The notes under the pieces: model-generated
Seen by the model: only the letters and a program-made list of their open reading frames with translations
Told to the model about the DNA's origin: nothing
Databases searched by the model: none
Part shown: positions 12,801-24,160 of the stretch, piece by piece
Layout of the letters: every line of letters starts with the position of its first letter
How positions within the stretch are numbered: the stretch's first letter is position 1
Made by a program: the position numbers and the translations under genes
Assembly: GCF_016545825.1 (NCBI RefSeq)
Contig: NC_052618.1
Location: forward strand, 8,299,398-8,363,397
Reading direction: 5' to 3'
Source of the DNA: Eucalyptus grandis
Lineage: Eukaryota > Streptophyta > Magnoliopsida > Myrtales > Myrtaceae
Length of the DNA stretch: 64,000 nucleotides

Positions 12801-13770
12801 TTTCTTTAAAAGTTATGTGCTTCAACTAAACATCCGAAATTTTCCAGCAAATTATCATTATGGCAAACATGTGGCCAATTTTCTGAATGTGCCAGGTTGT
12901 CTCCGAATCATCATTTCAGTGGAAACTCTATAAATATTTATTATAGAGTACTCCTTTAAAAGTCATTCATGAATGTCACTTAGATTGCTATTTGCAAGAT
13001 GTTGATCTTTCTCCTTGCAAGGAGAACTCTTATTGCAACTCCGCTCAATTTTAAAATAAAACATTGATTGCATAAAAAATCTACCTACGCCATATAACAA
13101 AGACAATTAAGATTTTATACTATTACCTAGTCTCTCCGTTTTACATAATGTAAGTTAGGAATTTCGCCTCTTTTTTTCTTCAAAAAGGCCATTCATATGA
13201 GAAGAGACACGATTTAACTCCATGTCCGAGTCCTAGAATGAGCTTCAATATAGCAATTCCTTAATTAGAAATTCTATTCCCATCCCATTGACTTTAAATT
13301 ATATAGGGTGATGATTTAGTCCACAATTTTCATTTGATGTTTACATTGAGATGGAGAGTTTGTAGGTAAGTTCATCTTACTATTTTTATCCTTTTATTTT
13401 TGGGTATTAGAGTTGATAGGTGATCTTGACGATGAATTTTGTTTTCGCATATCCTTTATCAATATTGGAAAATAAAATATTGCCATTGTTCTTTTTGTCA
13501 ATGTCAAAACTAAAATTAAAAGTTTGATTTTGCATTTGACCATCCAAGAGAAATTATTCAAAGATAATATGTCCATAAGTATTGTTGCAGCCAAATTATC
13601 AAGATTAGGAAGAAACAGTTTTCCTTTTCAAATGAACGTGAAAATGATGGTTAGTATCTGGGACTCTTGACCGCCCAAGTCTATGTAATAAGTATGTATA
13701 ACATGTTATAATTGATCATTTACTTTTACTTAGTACGGAAAATATATATATGGATAATCTTATTATTAAT

Positions 13771-13805
<35 letters not shown>

Positions 13806-16800
13806 TAGATATATTTCGTCTGAAAACTTTATATTTTCTGCCAATGAGTTTGAATTTTGATGTGAATTTTTTTATCAAAAGGAAAATTTTCATTTCACAA
13901 GCTAGAGAGGTACATAATTTCAAAACAAAACCAATCCTAAAAAGTTACAAATCAGGGCAAATCCACAAAGCAGGTAAATCTAAAAGATGAATTTACGTGG
14001 TACAATATGCAGATGTGAAGTATTTGATTAATCACTTATGGACTAAATAAAAGAGAAACTCTCTTACATTAAATTTTGTGGTCAATCCAACTAACTGATA
14101 AATTAATGTGCTTTATTTTCAAAATTTTAAAAAAGCAATACGCTTAATGACCCTTATAATCAATAAAAACAATTATTAAATTATTAGGGAAGGCTATCTC
14201 CGCTGCCGGTGACACCAGTGACACAGCCTTTGTTACAAGCTTGACTGAGTGGCCCTCAACTGTGGTCCCACCTTCTTCTGTAAAACTGAAAATTCCTTTT
14301 CTTTTCTTTTCTTTTTTTTGATGAAATTCAACCTTTGTTCGAAGGTTGCATGTATTCCACATCTCTCTCTTTCCTCTTTCAATTGAATCTAAAAAAGCAG
14401 CATGTCTGGGTCGCTGGTTGATTAAACAGAGGTGAGAGAGAATTCTCGCGAAATTACGTTCTTCATACCAAGAAAAAAATTGAAGAGAAAAAAGTGAGCA
14501 GCGTACAAGCATAAGCTTTCAAGGTTGCAAACATGTATAGGTTGCAATGTCTTGCTTTGAATTTCCGTAAAAATAATTTCCACAAGGATGGTTGAATATC
14601 TATTATAAAGCATGAGCAGGTCATACAAATTGCCGATAGTAATTTTTTGTATTCAATATTCCAAAGTAGAGGCCCACCAAAATTGAGGAATATTGTCCTT
14701 TTTGTTATCAAATATTTCTATATGTATATATATAAAGTATTAGCGCATTGAGAAACGAAAAAATCTGCTTTTTTTTTTTTTGTCTTATTATTTTGTGGGG
14801 TCTGTCCAATCTTTGGTATGACTTTTGCAAGATGAGGATGCCTTCAATAAGTAGGACCCAAAAAAGGAGAACCTTGGAAAAGAACAGGAGATTCAAAGAA
14901 ACTCTTTGTACCCATGAATGAGATGACCATAATCGATAGAACAAGATTGTGAGGATTTAGCCATTGCTACTTGTACCAGCTATTTCATTTTTAAAAATTG
15001 CTACTTATACTAGCTATTTCATTTTTAAACTAGCAAAAATGGCACCCAAATATGTACGTGCAATAATGAAAAATGTAATGACCCACTCCTACAAGGGATG
15101 GGAGTGCAACTTCACCTTAAGGTAAGAATGAACCGAATTTCACATCGCTTGGGGACTTGCTTGGGGATGGTAAAGTGATATGCCTTATAAGAAGTGGCAC
15201 CAATCTTAACTTGCATGATTTATTTTTGGGTGACGCCCAAGAGAATAAAACCGTGAGGGTGATGGCAATGCGTCTGTCGCCCAAAGCAAAAAATATCATT
15301 GTGAGTGGGGCTAGAGGTCAGCTCTTATTAAAAAAAAAAAATACAGTATTCAAAGTGTGATACAATTGTTTTACAAAATGAACAAAATTGAAGAGAGGGA
15401 AAGATTTGATCTAAGGATTAATTTGTTTTGAGGAAAATGATTTACTTGGACAACATTTTTCTAAAAGTAGTCGTTTATATCACTCACAGAAATAAATGAA
15501 TGAAAAATATTTTCACTGTCTACGAAAATGTATAAACATAAATTATTACTGATAATTAAAACATTTTTCCTTAACTAACTTTTTCAAAAGATTTAAGCGA
15601 TCATTATAAAAAAAATGTTCTTCAAATCAATCACTTTCTATAAGAGACTAATGTGAATTTATGATTGTAATATGAGCATATCCAAATTACTATTTTGCCC
15701 ATCATAAGCAATTTATTTTTGTTTTCATTAGACATTGGCCATGCCTATTGTTTAAACTATGTGGGCCAAAATTTGAAGTTGAAAGTATGGTAGGGTTTAC
15801 TTAGAGTGATAACTAATGCTCCACTTGCTAACCCAATTCTGAAGGACAAGTTCCTGAGATGGAATAAAAGTGGGTCACTAATCAAATTAAGCCCTGCAAT
15901 GCAAATTGTTTTCTGAAGAAAAGACTGGAGAAAGATTCATTATCTTTTTCAATAAGAATTTAGAAAACTTTAGACTATTCTATGAAATACTCAAGGAAAT
16001 TGAAACCATATTAGTATGGAGATTTTGTTACTCCTTTTTTTATTTTATTCTTTTTCCCCCTCTTGTGCAACTTAATGATCCTCCTCTTCCCTTCGCATAT
16101 TTACATATTGGAATTTATATGAATTTGTAATTTAATTGAATCACCAATTTCATGAGCTAATACCACAGGTTGCATTTCCAAGCTTGGAGACATTAGAAAT
16201 TGATTCCATGGATAATATCGAGATGATATGGGATAATCAGGTTGCCGTGGATTCTATGCAAAATCTAAAATCGCTTGATGTGGAGGCATGCAATAAGCTA
16301 AAGTGTGTATGGAATAGGGAACTCCACCATCAAGTTAAATTCCAGTACTTACGATCTGTTAGAGTTTCCATGTGCAAGGGCCTCACCACTCTGTTTCCAG
16401 CCTTAGTAGCCAAAGATCTAATGCAACTTGAGGAACTGAACATCGATAATTGTGGCATTGTTGAACTCATCGAGAAGGAAGGACTAATTCCCAAGGTTGT
16501 TTTCCCAAGGTTAACCTCCCTCAAGCTTGAGCATCTAACAGAGTTGAAGTGCATCTACAGAACACATGCTTTACATTGGCCGATGTTGAAGACCTTGGAG
16601 GTGCATGGTTGTAACAAACTGGAGATTTTTGCTTCACAACTTGAGAATGAGATGCCACTTTATAAACAGCCTCTTTTCACGGTAGAAAAGGTATGACCCG
16701 AGATTATTTGTTTTGCTTCAATGGTAATATTGGAAGTGATGATTAAGATCAGAGCCATGCATCTCATTTAAGTAGCTCTTTGTATGAAGATGAAAACTTT

Positions 16801-19396
16801 ACGACTCTCTTTGAATCCATAGAAATATTGCAACATGGAAACATCATGTGTCTTTAAGTTTTGACTAAACATGCTTGTCAATGTTTGATTTATCAAATGC
16901 ATACTCATTGATCCCCCTTTAAAAGAGATTTCGGCCAATTTCAATGGTTGTGGAAACACGTGGCATGTGATGTGAGCTTACCGTGGTGCAAGTGTGTTCT
17001 TAATTTGAAACCTACAAAGATAATTTATGTTATGAGAACAAAGGAAAGATGGAGCCTTTGGTTGACATTAATCACTGAAATCTATGTAGTTGTGGCTACA
17101 TTTGAGGGGGAAGTTATTTTCATAAGGAAATAGATATCTAGAAACGGGAATGCGGGGGTTCACTTAAGTTCAAATAAGGATACGAGTCAAATATAAAAGA
17201 TCAGCTGTTAATTGCATTAGAGCAATTGTATAGCCTTAACATCTTAAAATGCAGATACTATGTTCGATATGCATGACTTATACCATAACACATGAATACT
17301 CTTTTAATTAAACTGACTTTAGATTTTGATTTGACTGTTTTCTCAGGGTGCATTCCCAAATCTACAAGAGTTAAAATTGGATCTATACGAACAGATGGAG
17401 ATATGGCATGAGCATTTATATAATGAGGAATTCTTCAGCAAGCTTAGAGTTCTTGAGCTTCGTCATCTCTCGAAGGAATCTACAATATCCACATGTTGTT
17501 TAGTTAAGAGTTTAACCAACTTGGAAAAGTTAGTTGTATGTGAATCTTATCTAGAAGAGCTGAGCATCAATTTGGAAGCCATAGAAGTCCCAAGATATTT
17601 TCAACATCTAGAGACCCTTGGTGTGTCATATTGTGATGGGTTATCACTAGAGCTAATATTAACCTTTTCAAGATACTTCCAACATCTGAAAACTCTAGAT
17701 GTATCACATTGTGTTGGGTTATCAAATATGTTCACACCGATAATAGCTGGAAATTTGGTAGGACTCACAAAATTGAGGATAAGTAATTGTAAAATGTTGA
17801 CAGAAATCATTTGTGACGAGGGAGATAAGAAGGGGCACGTAGTGGCTTTCAATCAATTGAAGTATATGGAGCTTGATGGTTTGACAATGTTAATATGTTT
17901 CAGCTCATGCGGATACACCTTGATGTTCCCTCTCTTGGAAGAAGTCACTGTGAATAGATGTCCTAACATGAAGTTTTTCTCTGAGGGACCAATTGAGGTG
18001 CCAAAACTAGAGAGAGTACATGTATCAACAGTAGCATGGTTTTGGAAGGAAAATCTAGACATCACTATCCGAAATATGTATGAAGAAATGGTATGCATTA
18101 GTTATCAAATTTTGTATAATTGGATGGTTTTGATCACCAATAGAGTATTTGCTTTTTGTTGCCTAAGAGTTTACATTCAATGATGCATTTTTTTTATAGG
18201 CTATGGTTGCTGGAGAAGAGTTTTTGTGGCTATCTGAGCTCCCGGAGATGATTGGAAAATGGCATAGCAAACTTAATCCCATCAAGTCATCTTGGCAATT
18301 AGAATCATTGGTAGTGGATAAATGTCCATCATTTATTAGTGCTATTCCATCCAAATTGATGCTTATTTTAGACAATATGAGAAGATTGCAAGTGTGCGAT
18401 TGTGAGTCACTAGAAGAAATATTCGATATTGAAGGGCTACAGGGTGTGGAAAGCGCTGAGTGCTGCCTCAACTATGGTGTTTGGACTTAGTCAATCTACC
18501 AAAGTTGAGGCAATTATGGAACAGAGATCTTCAAGAAATGCTTTGTTTCAAATTTCTATTGAGACTAACCTTTTACAATTGTAGCAACTTGGGACATGCT
18601 TTCACTCCATCATTGGTTGGGTGCCTTGCTAGTCTTGAATTTATGGGAATAAAGGAGTGTGGTGAAATGGAAGGAGTAATCGCAGAGGAAGAAGGGCAGG
18701 GAAGTGCGGTGGAGAAGATTACATTCCCAAAACTTGGATGGATGAACTTGGAATGCTTGCCCAATTTAACTTGTTTCCTATCAGGGAAGAATCATATGGT
18801 GGATTGTCCTCGCTTAGAAGGGATGACCATTACCCATTGCCCCAAGATGAGAAGTTTGAGTTGGCAATCTTGGATGGAGATTGACCACGACACTCCTTCA
18901 CTTTTCACTTCGCGGGTTAGTCTTCTCTTTCTTAATCCAATGCTTTTATTTTAAAGATCAATTATCTTGTCAAATCGAAGCAATCCTTTTATTTTTAAGA
19001 TCAATTATCCTGTCAAATCGAAGTACCAATGCAATGCTAGTAATAGCAATTTGGAAATAGAATGGTGCTCTGCACGCGTCACATTAAACAATTTCAGTTC
19101 CTATGTAGTGCAACATCGACTTAATTTTTCTTTTGTTTTTGCCTCCACATGCCCAAATAAAACTCCTAAATCCTCGACACACAACATTAATTAAGGATAA
19201 GAAATTGGTTACCTATTACAGGCCATAAGGTATCGGAGATAAGTGTCAACACTAACTAAATTTTCATATTGTAAATCCAATTCACAAATTGGTTGCCTAT
19301 TAGTTTTCAATTGCATCTTCAACATGAAGCAAATAAGTTCGAGAATTCTTACCTTATACAATGTTGCATTATCAGAAAAAGGGTAGACAATTGAAG

Positions 19397-19454
<58 letters not shown>

Positions 19455-22312
19455 AGAAGAAATTGGAAGAATTAGAGAGAGAGCCCTTTGTAATTGGAGT
19501 GCTTTGAGCTTTAAAGATCCAATCAACTTTTTATTTCTTTATATTCACCAACGCATTGAAGTAAAATAGCGCATTCATATGTGATCAGCTAATTGGAGAT
19601 TTTGAGATGTCATCATGGCAACTTTCCAAAAAATAGATGGAGAAGGCGTTGTTAATATCAAATGACAAGTAAGCCCATTAAAAGTCAATGTTCCATGTAC
19701 TATCGATTATAGATTGAAACAAAATACATTTTAAAATTTCAATGATTATTTTATAGATTCGATATAATATAGGAGAGGTTGCCGTCAAAGTAGAATAATA
19801 AGGAATATACATGAACACACCATCGTCTAATTTTTAAAAGAACAAAATCAATTTTCAAATTTATTTTGATTGAATTGATCCAATGGAAGCTAATATATTC
19901 ACCAAATCTGTTATAATTTACATCATTTCTTCATAATGCAATTAACACGTACCAAATAATCAGGTCACTCTTTTCTTTCCCCTCTTGTTTGGCCTTTTTT
20001 CTAATAGATTCATTTGCCCAGTTAATTCTTTTTTCTTGTTATTGGTGAGTAGAAAGTTTCATCATAACATGTATCCACTTAAGTGCAAGCATCTATCAAT
20101 CTCTCCCTGTTTGTGTCACTAACAAACTCTAGTATACTCATGATTTGTCATTCTATTTGAGGTCATAACTAATGTAATCACATTCATTATATCATTTTTT
20201 CAATATGGCAGGTACAATTTCCTTGCCTTCAATCAATGGTTCTCTCCCATATGGACAACTTAAGCAAAATATGGAACTTTGGTCCTCAAGAAACTCTCAC
20301 TTTTAAACATTTGCATAAAGTGGAGGCTCAAAATTGTAAGAACCTTGAAAATTTATTTCCGTATTGGGTGGCTACAAGTCTAGTCCAACTTAAGGAACTT
20401 CGGGTGGAGTCTTGTGGACTCAAGGAAATAGTGACGAGTGGAGATGACACTCCATGCCCTATCACTACTCAATTTCTTATCCCGGAACTGACTTCTTTGG
20501 TGTTACATGATATGCCACAACTCAAGAGCTTTTGCTCTATCATGTCCACTTTGAATTGGCCATTCTTGATGGAATTGCGAGTGACCCACTGTGACAAATT
20601 GAACATGTTGTCTTTTGCGGCATCCATGAATAAGTGGGCTCAAAGAGATGATCAACACCATCTTTTAGACCCTGAAGCACACATCTCGATTGAGAGGGTA
20701 TGATTACAAGTGCTCTTCCTCCATTTCTTCTTTATTCTTTACGTCGCCCACTATATTTCTTATGCACTACATAGTCATGTCACGTTACGATACTATAGAA
20801 AAGATGAACCCCTTGCCTACCACTTTGTCCACAAAAGATATTTCAAATGTCTTTAAGCACACTTTTCATTTGCGGACACCCAAAATGTTTTAGTAACACT
20901 ATCAACGCATCTCATCACTTGAAATTCCAAGGAACTACGGATTTGTTGATGAAGACAAGACATTCTTACAAAAGGAATAATTTGGTCAGGAGGGTTCTTG
21001 AATTGACCATACTAACCTCTACTTCAAAATTCTCTTAAAGTTCTTGATATGGATAAAAAATGTGGAATTCTTGTGGACTAAATTGAGAATCTGGCACAAA
21101 CATTTAGCAATTCCTTTTTAAATCACACTAGGAAGACCTCTTTTTTTTTTAATGTTTTCTTGGTAAAATGATTTTTCATTTATTTGTTTGATCATTCCTA
21201 TGCCAATACAGTTCTTTTCCTTTCTATCTAATCATTATAATATGACCACACGACCAAGCCTAATTGGCTGATGGCCATAGTGTAGCGTTTGGTTAAGCTT
21301 GCATTTTGTAGTATAACTTTAGAAGCTTGAGACTTGTATGTAGGGCTCTAGAAATCAATGAAATTTAAGGACAAGGCCCCTTCCATGGGAGTTAACCGAC
21401 TTAAGTTTACCACTAAGAGTCCATGATTTATTGTCAAACCCTGTTGAATTTACTTCTCTCATTGTATTGGCAATTTTGTAGGGCATTCCCACTTTGGAGA
21501 GACTTTTATTAGTCGATAAGGATATTGAGATGATACAGAACAGAAAATTTTCTGATGACATCTTTGGCAAGCCAAAAGCACTAACATTGGCATGCTTTCA
21601 TGATGAAAATGTCGTCTTTCCTCCCATATTCCTCCTACAAAGATTTCATAACCTACAAAGCCTTGAGGTCTTTTGTAGTTCATTTGAAGATATATTCCTT
21701 GATAAAGGGCTCGTTGAAGTGGGAAAACATCCTGTGCTTGAAAATTTGAAAGAACTTAAGTTAAGCAAGCTACCCAACCTAAAGCGTGTCTGGAGAGAAG
21801 GCTATTTGGTGGCGAAAATTCTTCAGAGTATTAGCATATTTGAGGTGTGGGATTGTCCCAGTTTGACAACATTATTTCCAATCGTGACATCCTTCCAGAA
21901 TTTGACGGAGTTAGTGGTGAAGAATTCTTCTGGATTGGTACATCTAGTGACAGTTTCAGCAATCACAAATTTGATGCATCTCATTGACATGACTATAATT
22001 GGATGTGAAAGAATGAAAGAAGTCGTGGCAAATGATGAAAACGGAGAAAGAAAAGTGATTTCTCTTAGGAAGCTAGAAAGTTTGACCCTCCAACATCTAC
22101 CAAGCCTAGAATGCTTCTCCTCCACCACAATATGTAGCTTCGGGTTCCTATCCTTGGAATATGTTAAGGTGGAAGAGTGCCCAAAAATGAAGATCTTTTC
22201 CAATGGTACTCTAAGCACACCAAAACTAAAATGGGCGAGACTGTTTAGATACAAGTGTGGTAGCCACTGGAAAGGTGATCTCAATGCAACCATACAAAAG
22301 TTATCAGCATAA
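2698..22312 (+). CDS. CC-NB-ARC-LRR disease resistance protein (At4g27190/RPS2-like), 8 exons, one frameshift
   Basis: This is a predicted intracellular immune receptor: an ATP/ADP-switching NB-ARC module with a very long C-terminal LRR. My model joins 2698-5598, 10740-11328, 11436-11500, 16169-16690, 17347-18090, 18200-18915, 20212-20697 and 21482-22312. Every junction has GT..AG, and the reading frame is kept at each one. Six of the seven introns are phase 0; the exception follows exon 2. The intended product is about 2,284 residues. Landmarks in exon 1 are the P-loop GMAGVGKST (213-221), kinase-2 LIILDNLW (302-309), RNBS-B around 329-339, GLPF (392-395) and an MHD-equivalent IHD (513-515). 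LRRs start around residue 565. The LDNLW and IHD variants are usual for this subfamily. Exon 6 carries a one-base frameshift near 18460 that stops the frame at 18488-18490, after about 1,703 residues. The gene is otherwise intact, so it may be a recent pseudogene, a truncated allele or an assembly error. Confidence 0.85.
6430..6665. repeat. GC-rich degenerate minisatellite
   Basis: Imperfect repetition of phrases such as tcggcattcgagct, ttaggtccat and aaggccgagc makes up this stretch, with an irregular unit of roughly 45-60 bp. It stands out sharply from the AT-rich intron around it. Confidence 0.4.
7080..7296 (+). mobile_element. tRNA-derived SINE with 14-16 bp target-site duplication
   Basis: A GC-rich body of about 190 bp ends in an uninterrupted poly-A tail of about 23 A (7274-7296). 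It is flanked by direct repeats ccacacatcgaaaa at 7066-7079 and 7297-7310; two extra matching A residues precede each copy. A B-box-like gggcttcaaatcccc lies near 7136-7150. Poly-A, a long target-site duplication and a Pol III promoter-like motif together fit a SINE inserted by LINE-type machinery. The lack of decay in the duplication suggests a fairly recent insertion. Confidence 0.8.
9846..9892. repeat. (GA)n microsatellite
   Basis: An uninterrupted GA dinucleotide tract of about 47 bp within intron 1 of the CNL gene. Confidence 0.95.
10740..11328 (+). CDS. CNL exon 2: LRR module
   Basis: It starts after the acceptor ccaccag and is read in phase 0 as GSMPSLESLIMSELPNLKDIW, with a tryptophan-ended LRR signature. 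It encodes about 196 residues of irregular LRR with family phrases such as CEKMEIII. The donor at gt 11329-11330 leaves one base over. Reading past it meets a stop at 11370-11372. The donor is weaker than the consensus, but it is the one that links in frame to the short exon 3. Confidence 0.8.
11436..11500 (+). CDS. CNL exon 3: short linker exon
   Basis: A 65-bp exon between atgacag and gtacgtg, separated from exon 2 by a 107-bp intron. Joined to the spare base of exon 2 it reads CSQEAWSQDHVKSSS and ends ALFNQE. That matches the pattern by which LRR modules end in this protein (PLFTVEK, SLFTSR). It restores phase 0 before the next intron. Confidence 0.75.
11601..12307. mobile_element. PIF/Harbinger-like MITE with TTA target-site duplication
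   Basis: The element begins ggggctgtttg and ends caaacgcaccc, giving imperfect terminal inverted repeats related to GGGTGCGTTTG. It is bounded on both sides by tta (11598-11600 and 12308-12310), the usual target-site duplication of PIF/Harbinger elements. Inside are gttcc/ggaac-rich arms, pyrimidine and A-rich blocks, and a GC-rich core (11850-12060). It has no transposase, so it is non-autonomous. Confidence 0.7.
12429..12502. repeat. (AAG)n microsatellite
   Basis: A nearly perfect AAG trinucleotide tract of about 74 bp in intron 3. It gives a spurious poly-glutamate frame that should not be called a gene. Confidence 0.95.
13772..13812. repeat. (AT)n microsatellite
   Basis: An AT dinucleotide tract running into a few GATA units, in intron 3 of the CNL gene. 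Confidence 0.9.
15070..15360. repeat. dispersed repeat, possible solo-LTR fragment
   Basis: It contains the phrase tttcacatcgcttggg followed by gtgatatgccttataag and a gtggcacca segment. This arrangement recurs in many plant dispersed repeats with LTR-like ends. It starts near tgtaatgaccc, but I could not define a matching right end or a target-site duplication. Confidence 0.3.
16169..16690 (+). CDS. CNL exon 4: LRR module
   Basis: It encodes 174 codons, phase 0 at both ends, opening VAFPSLETLEIDSMDNIEMIW and closing PLFTVEK before gtatga. It carries repeated leucine-rich turns ending in CNKL or CKGL. The module plan (an FPSLE-type start, an IW around residue 20, an LF end) is the same as in exons 2, 5, 7 and 8. 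The intron after it is 656 bp. Confidence 0.85.
17347..18090 (+). CDS. CNL exon 5: LRR module
   Basis: It encodes 248 codons, phase 0, opening GAFPNLQELKLDLYEQMEIW after tttctcag and ending NMYEEM before gtatgc. It contains two successive RYFQHL..LDVSHC/GVSYC turns in tandem (about 17590-17730), which look like an internal duplication of one LRR pair. It is followed by the standard phrase CPNMKFFS. Confidence 0.85.
18200..18915 (+). CDS. CNL exon 6: LRR module broken by a one-base frameshift
   Basis: It starts after tttatag in phase 0 (AMVAGEEFLWLSELPEMIG). Homologous LRR sequence continues in that frame to about 18459, then in a frame shifted by one from 18460 (VLPQLWCLDLVNLPKLR) to the donor cgcgg/gttag. 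The shift fits loss of a single base in the run gctgagtgctg. The first frame ends at 18488-18490. With the shift corrected the exon is 239 codons and ends in phase 0, like its neighbours. Confidence 0.8.
19407..19452. repeat. (AT)n microsatellite
   Basis: A pure AT tract in the 1.3-kb intron 6 (18916-20211) of the CNL gene. The rest of that intron shows nothing notable. Confidence 0.9.
20212..20697 (+). CDS. CNL exon 7: LRR module
   Basis: It encodes 162 codons, phase 0 at both ends, opening VQFPCLQSMVLSHMDNLSKIW after atggcag and closing HISIER before gtatga. It has the same module plan as exons 4 and 5. A 784-bp intron without notable features follows. Confidence 0.85.
21482..22312 (+). 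CDS. CNL exon 8: terminal LRR module and stop
   Basis: It encodes 276 codons plus TAA, opening GIPTLERLLLVDKDIEMIQ after ttttgtag. It ends with the family's C-terminal pattern: CPKMKIFS, then a lysine/tryptophan-rich segment and GDLNATIQKLSA. An aataaa (22311-22316) overlaps the stop codon and a second lies at 22588-22593. Either could help 3'-end formation; the second is better spaced. Confidence 0.87.
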   Translation, partial: GIPTLERLLLVDKDIEMIQNRKFSDDIFGKPKALTLACFHDENVVFPPIFLLQRFHNLQSLEVFCSSFEDIFLDKGLVEVGKHPVLENLKELKLSKLPNLKRVWREGYLVAKILQSISIFEVWDCPSLTTLFPIVTSFQNLTELVVKNSSGLVHLVTVSAITNLMHLIDMTIIGCERMKEVVANDENGERKVISLRKLESLTLQHLPSLECFSSTTICSFGFLSLEYVKVEECPKMKIFSNGTLSTPKLKWARLFRYKCGSHWKGDLNATIQKLSA

Positions 22313-23970
22313 TAAATGCACACAAAATTGGTAAGATCCAGTTAAGGTCATTCTCATTTATTATTATTTTTTCGCTTGCCTCTGCTTCTCAAATTTTCCA
22401 TCAGCTGAAGCATCATAGGTTCTAAACTTTTCATCTTTGTAACTTGTCTAGTCACTGATAAGGGAATTGGCGGATGCTTGAAAGTGGCGCGTAAATTTTA
22501 AAAGGTACCGAGACACAATCAAAGGTGGAGATGAAGAAAATTTATGTTGAGGTAGCAATTCTATTTCCAATTTCTCTCTTTCTCCCTAATAAAATCACAG
22601 TTTTGCAAAGGGACCCCCACTGGCCCGTGGCCCCAGGGGAAGCTGCTGGTGATGGATAATAGGTACAACATGATCTTCTCACCTTTTGCCACATCAGCAT
22701 AATTGCCTAGATTGCACGCTCTTCATTTTTCATAATTGAACATCCCATTTCTTTTCTATCTCCTTCAACTCTGTTCTCGTCCAAACGAATAAGTATGTTA
22801 ATCCGTTGTTTTTTTTTTTTTCAAGGAGCTTTCTTAAAAATATCGCAAACCTTATGCTTAATGTATAATCGTGTTCTAAATTTTAAAAAAGTGCGATTAA
22901 GTCATAAAGGTTTTGAATCAAATGTAGTGAAATCCTTCCCAACAATCACTTGGTCTTCCTGATGATCACTTGACCAAATTTGCTGACATGGCATGTCGGA
23001 ATCCGGCATCAATTTTCAAATAGGTATTGCTCTCTGGTGATCAGTACACAAGTAGATTCAGATTAAAGTCTATTAGTCACTTACTTAAATAATCACGGAT
23101 GAATATTAGAAGCCAGCATTGACATTGAGGGGAGAAGTTCCATAAGAGGATTAGTCGCTCAACTTTTCAAATTAGAAAAAAATGAATGAAATTGAGCAAA
23201 ATAATCATGAACCTTACCTAAATATTAGCTGATAAAACCTATATTTGATCGACTTAAAAGTACTGCACTCACGATTAAGGAATTTCTAAAGGCGAAAGAT
23301 CTTCGGTTTGTAGTAGTTACCAGTGCTTTTCTTCCAATTCTTAGTTAGAGGAATTGCTAGTGAGACTCTCCTAGTTAATATAATCTATATGCTAATCTGA
23401 ACTCAACAAAGGAAATAAACATTGACTGGCTTAAACATGATAGATTCGACCCGTTGAGTTTGAGTGAATTATCATTTCTTTTGGCCTAATTATCTCTAAC
23501 ATTTAGAAGAGGTGTTTGGCCTCACAGCATAGTCTGCCGAGGTCCACCAAGCCGCAGGTGCAAATAAGCGGGCCAAGACAAACAATTTTCTTCTTTAGCT
23601 CGGTACTTAGAGCTAGATCTGCTCATTGGTCAAGTCTTCTAACTGGTGGGCTGAATATCTAATGGCGATGATATACTAATTACACATCACTTTGTAAATG
23701 AAATCTATCAATTTTAGCCTCAGTACCTCAAACATTATTCTTGATACAATTTTGATCAACTAAAAGATTGTCCATCTTTTCATCCATTCGATTCCGTATA
23801 TTCTCTTCTTAATGAGCTTCTTCCAAAATATATATTTTTTTTTTAACTTTTTGTCCCAGAAATGAATTGCTTCTCCAATTAGACGCTTCATTTAATTAAG
23901 CTAATATAAAGCCATGAAACTAGTTTAAGTTCAGACGTTACAACTCACTACACAAATTATGCTCAGGGGA
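22313..23970. other. intergenic, no gene seen
   Basis: AT-rich sequence downstream of the CNL gene. It includes phrases such as aaattttaaaaaagtgcgattaagtc (near 22875) of the kind found in dispersed plant repeats. I could not delimit an element or a gene. Confidence 0.5.
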
Positions 23971-23974
23971 TGAC

Positions 23975-24160
23975 TTCTCGTCACCGGAGAGAAGATGAAC
24001 AGCACCGGGAAAGTTTTGCATTTGAGGCACCTCATTTCTTCAAGATCATACTCTCTCTAAAGGAAGGAAATTGTCTGTGTGTTTGAGCTTGTTAGAATTG
24101 ATAATATTGAACTCAAAGTCTCCTTTTTCAGAAGGAATGTCAAGACTCGGGCATAAACTC
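23975..24160 (+). pseudogene. B3-domain (REM-like) relic: start and end of one domain fused
   Basis: A translated segment near 24020 reads FEAPHFFKIIL, the typical first strand of a REM/VRN1 B3 DNA-binding domain. It runs directly into SLKEG and, after a frame change, into FELV..IDNIELKVSFFRRN, the last strands of a B3 domain. The middle of the domain is missing, so this is an internal deletion. Homologues of the right part lie at 34310-34400 and 37610-37720. Confidence 0.6.

Larger units (their letters stand above)
11501..16168 (+). other. CNL intron 3 (4.7 kb)
   Basis: It runs from gtacgtg to taccacag. It holds a Harbinger-like MITE (11601-12307), an (AAG)n tract, an (AT)n tract and a possible LTR-like fragment near 15070-15360. 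The rest is AT-rich and without a gene. The open frames within it are low-complexity or have no recognisable domain. Confidence 0.75.

Noticed and set aside
10746..22312. Separate short LRR genes instead of one CNL
   Set aside because: None of the downstream LRR blocks has a promoter-like start or its own NB-ARC. All have splice sites that join in frame, so one gene explains them better.
21823..22323. 166-codon minus-strand open frame
   Set aside because: Antisense shadow of the last CNL exon.
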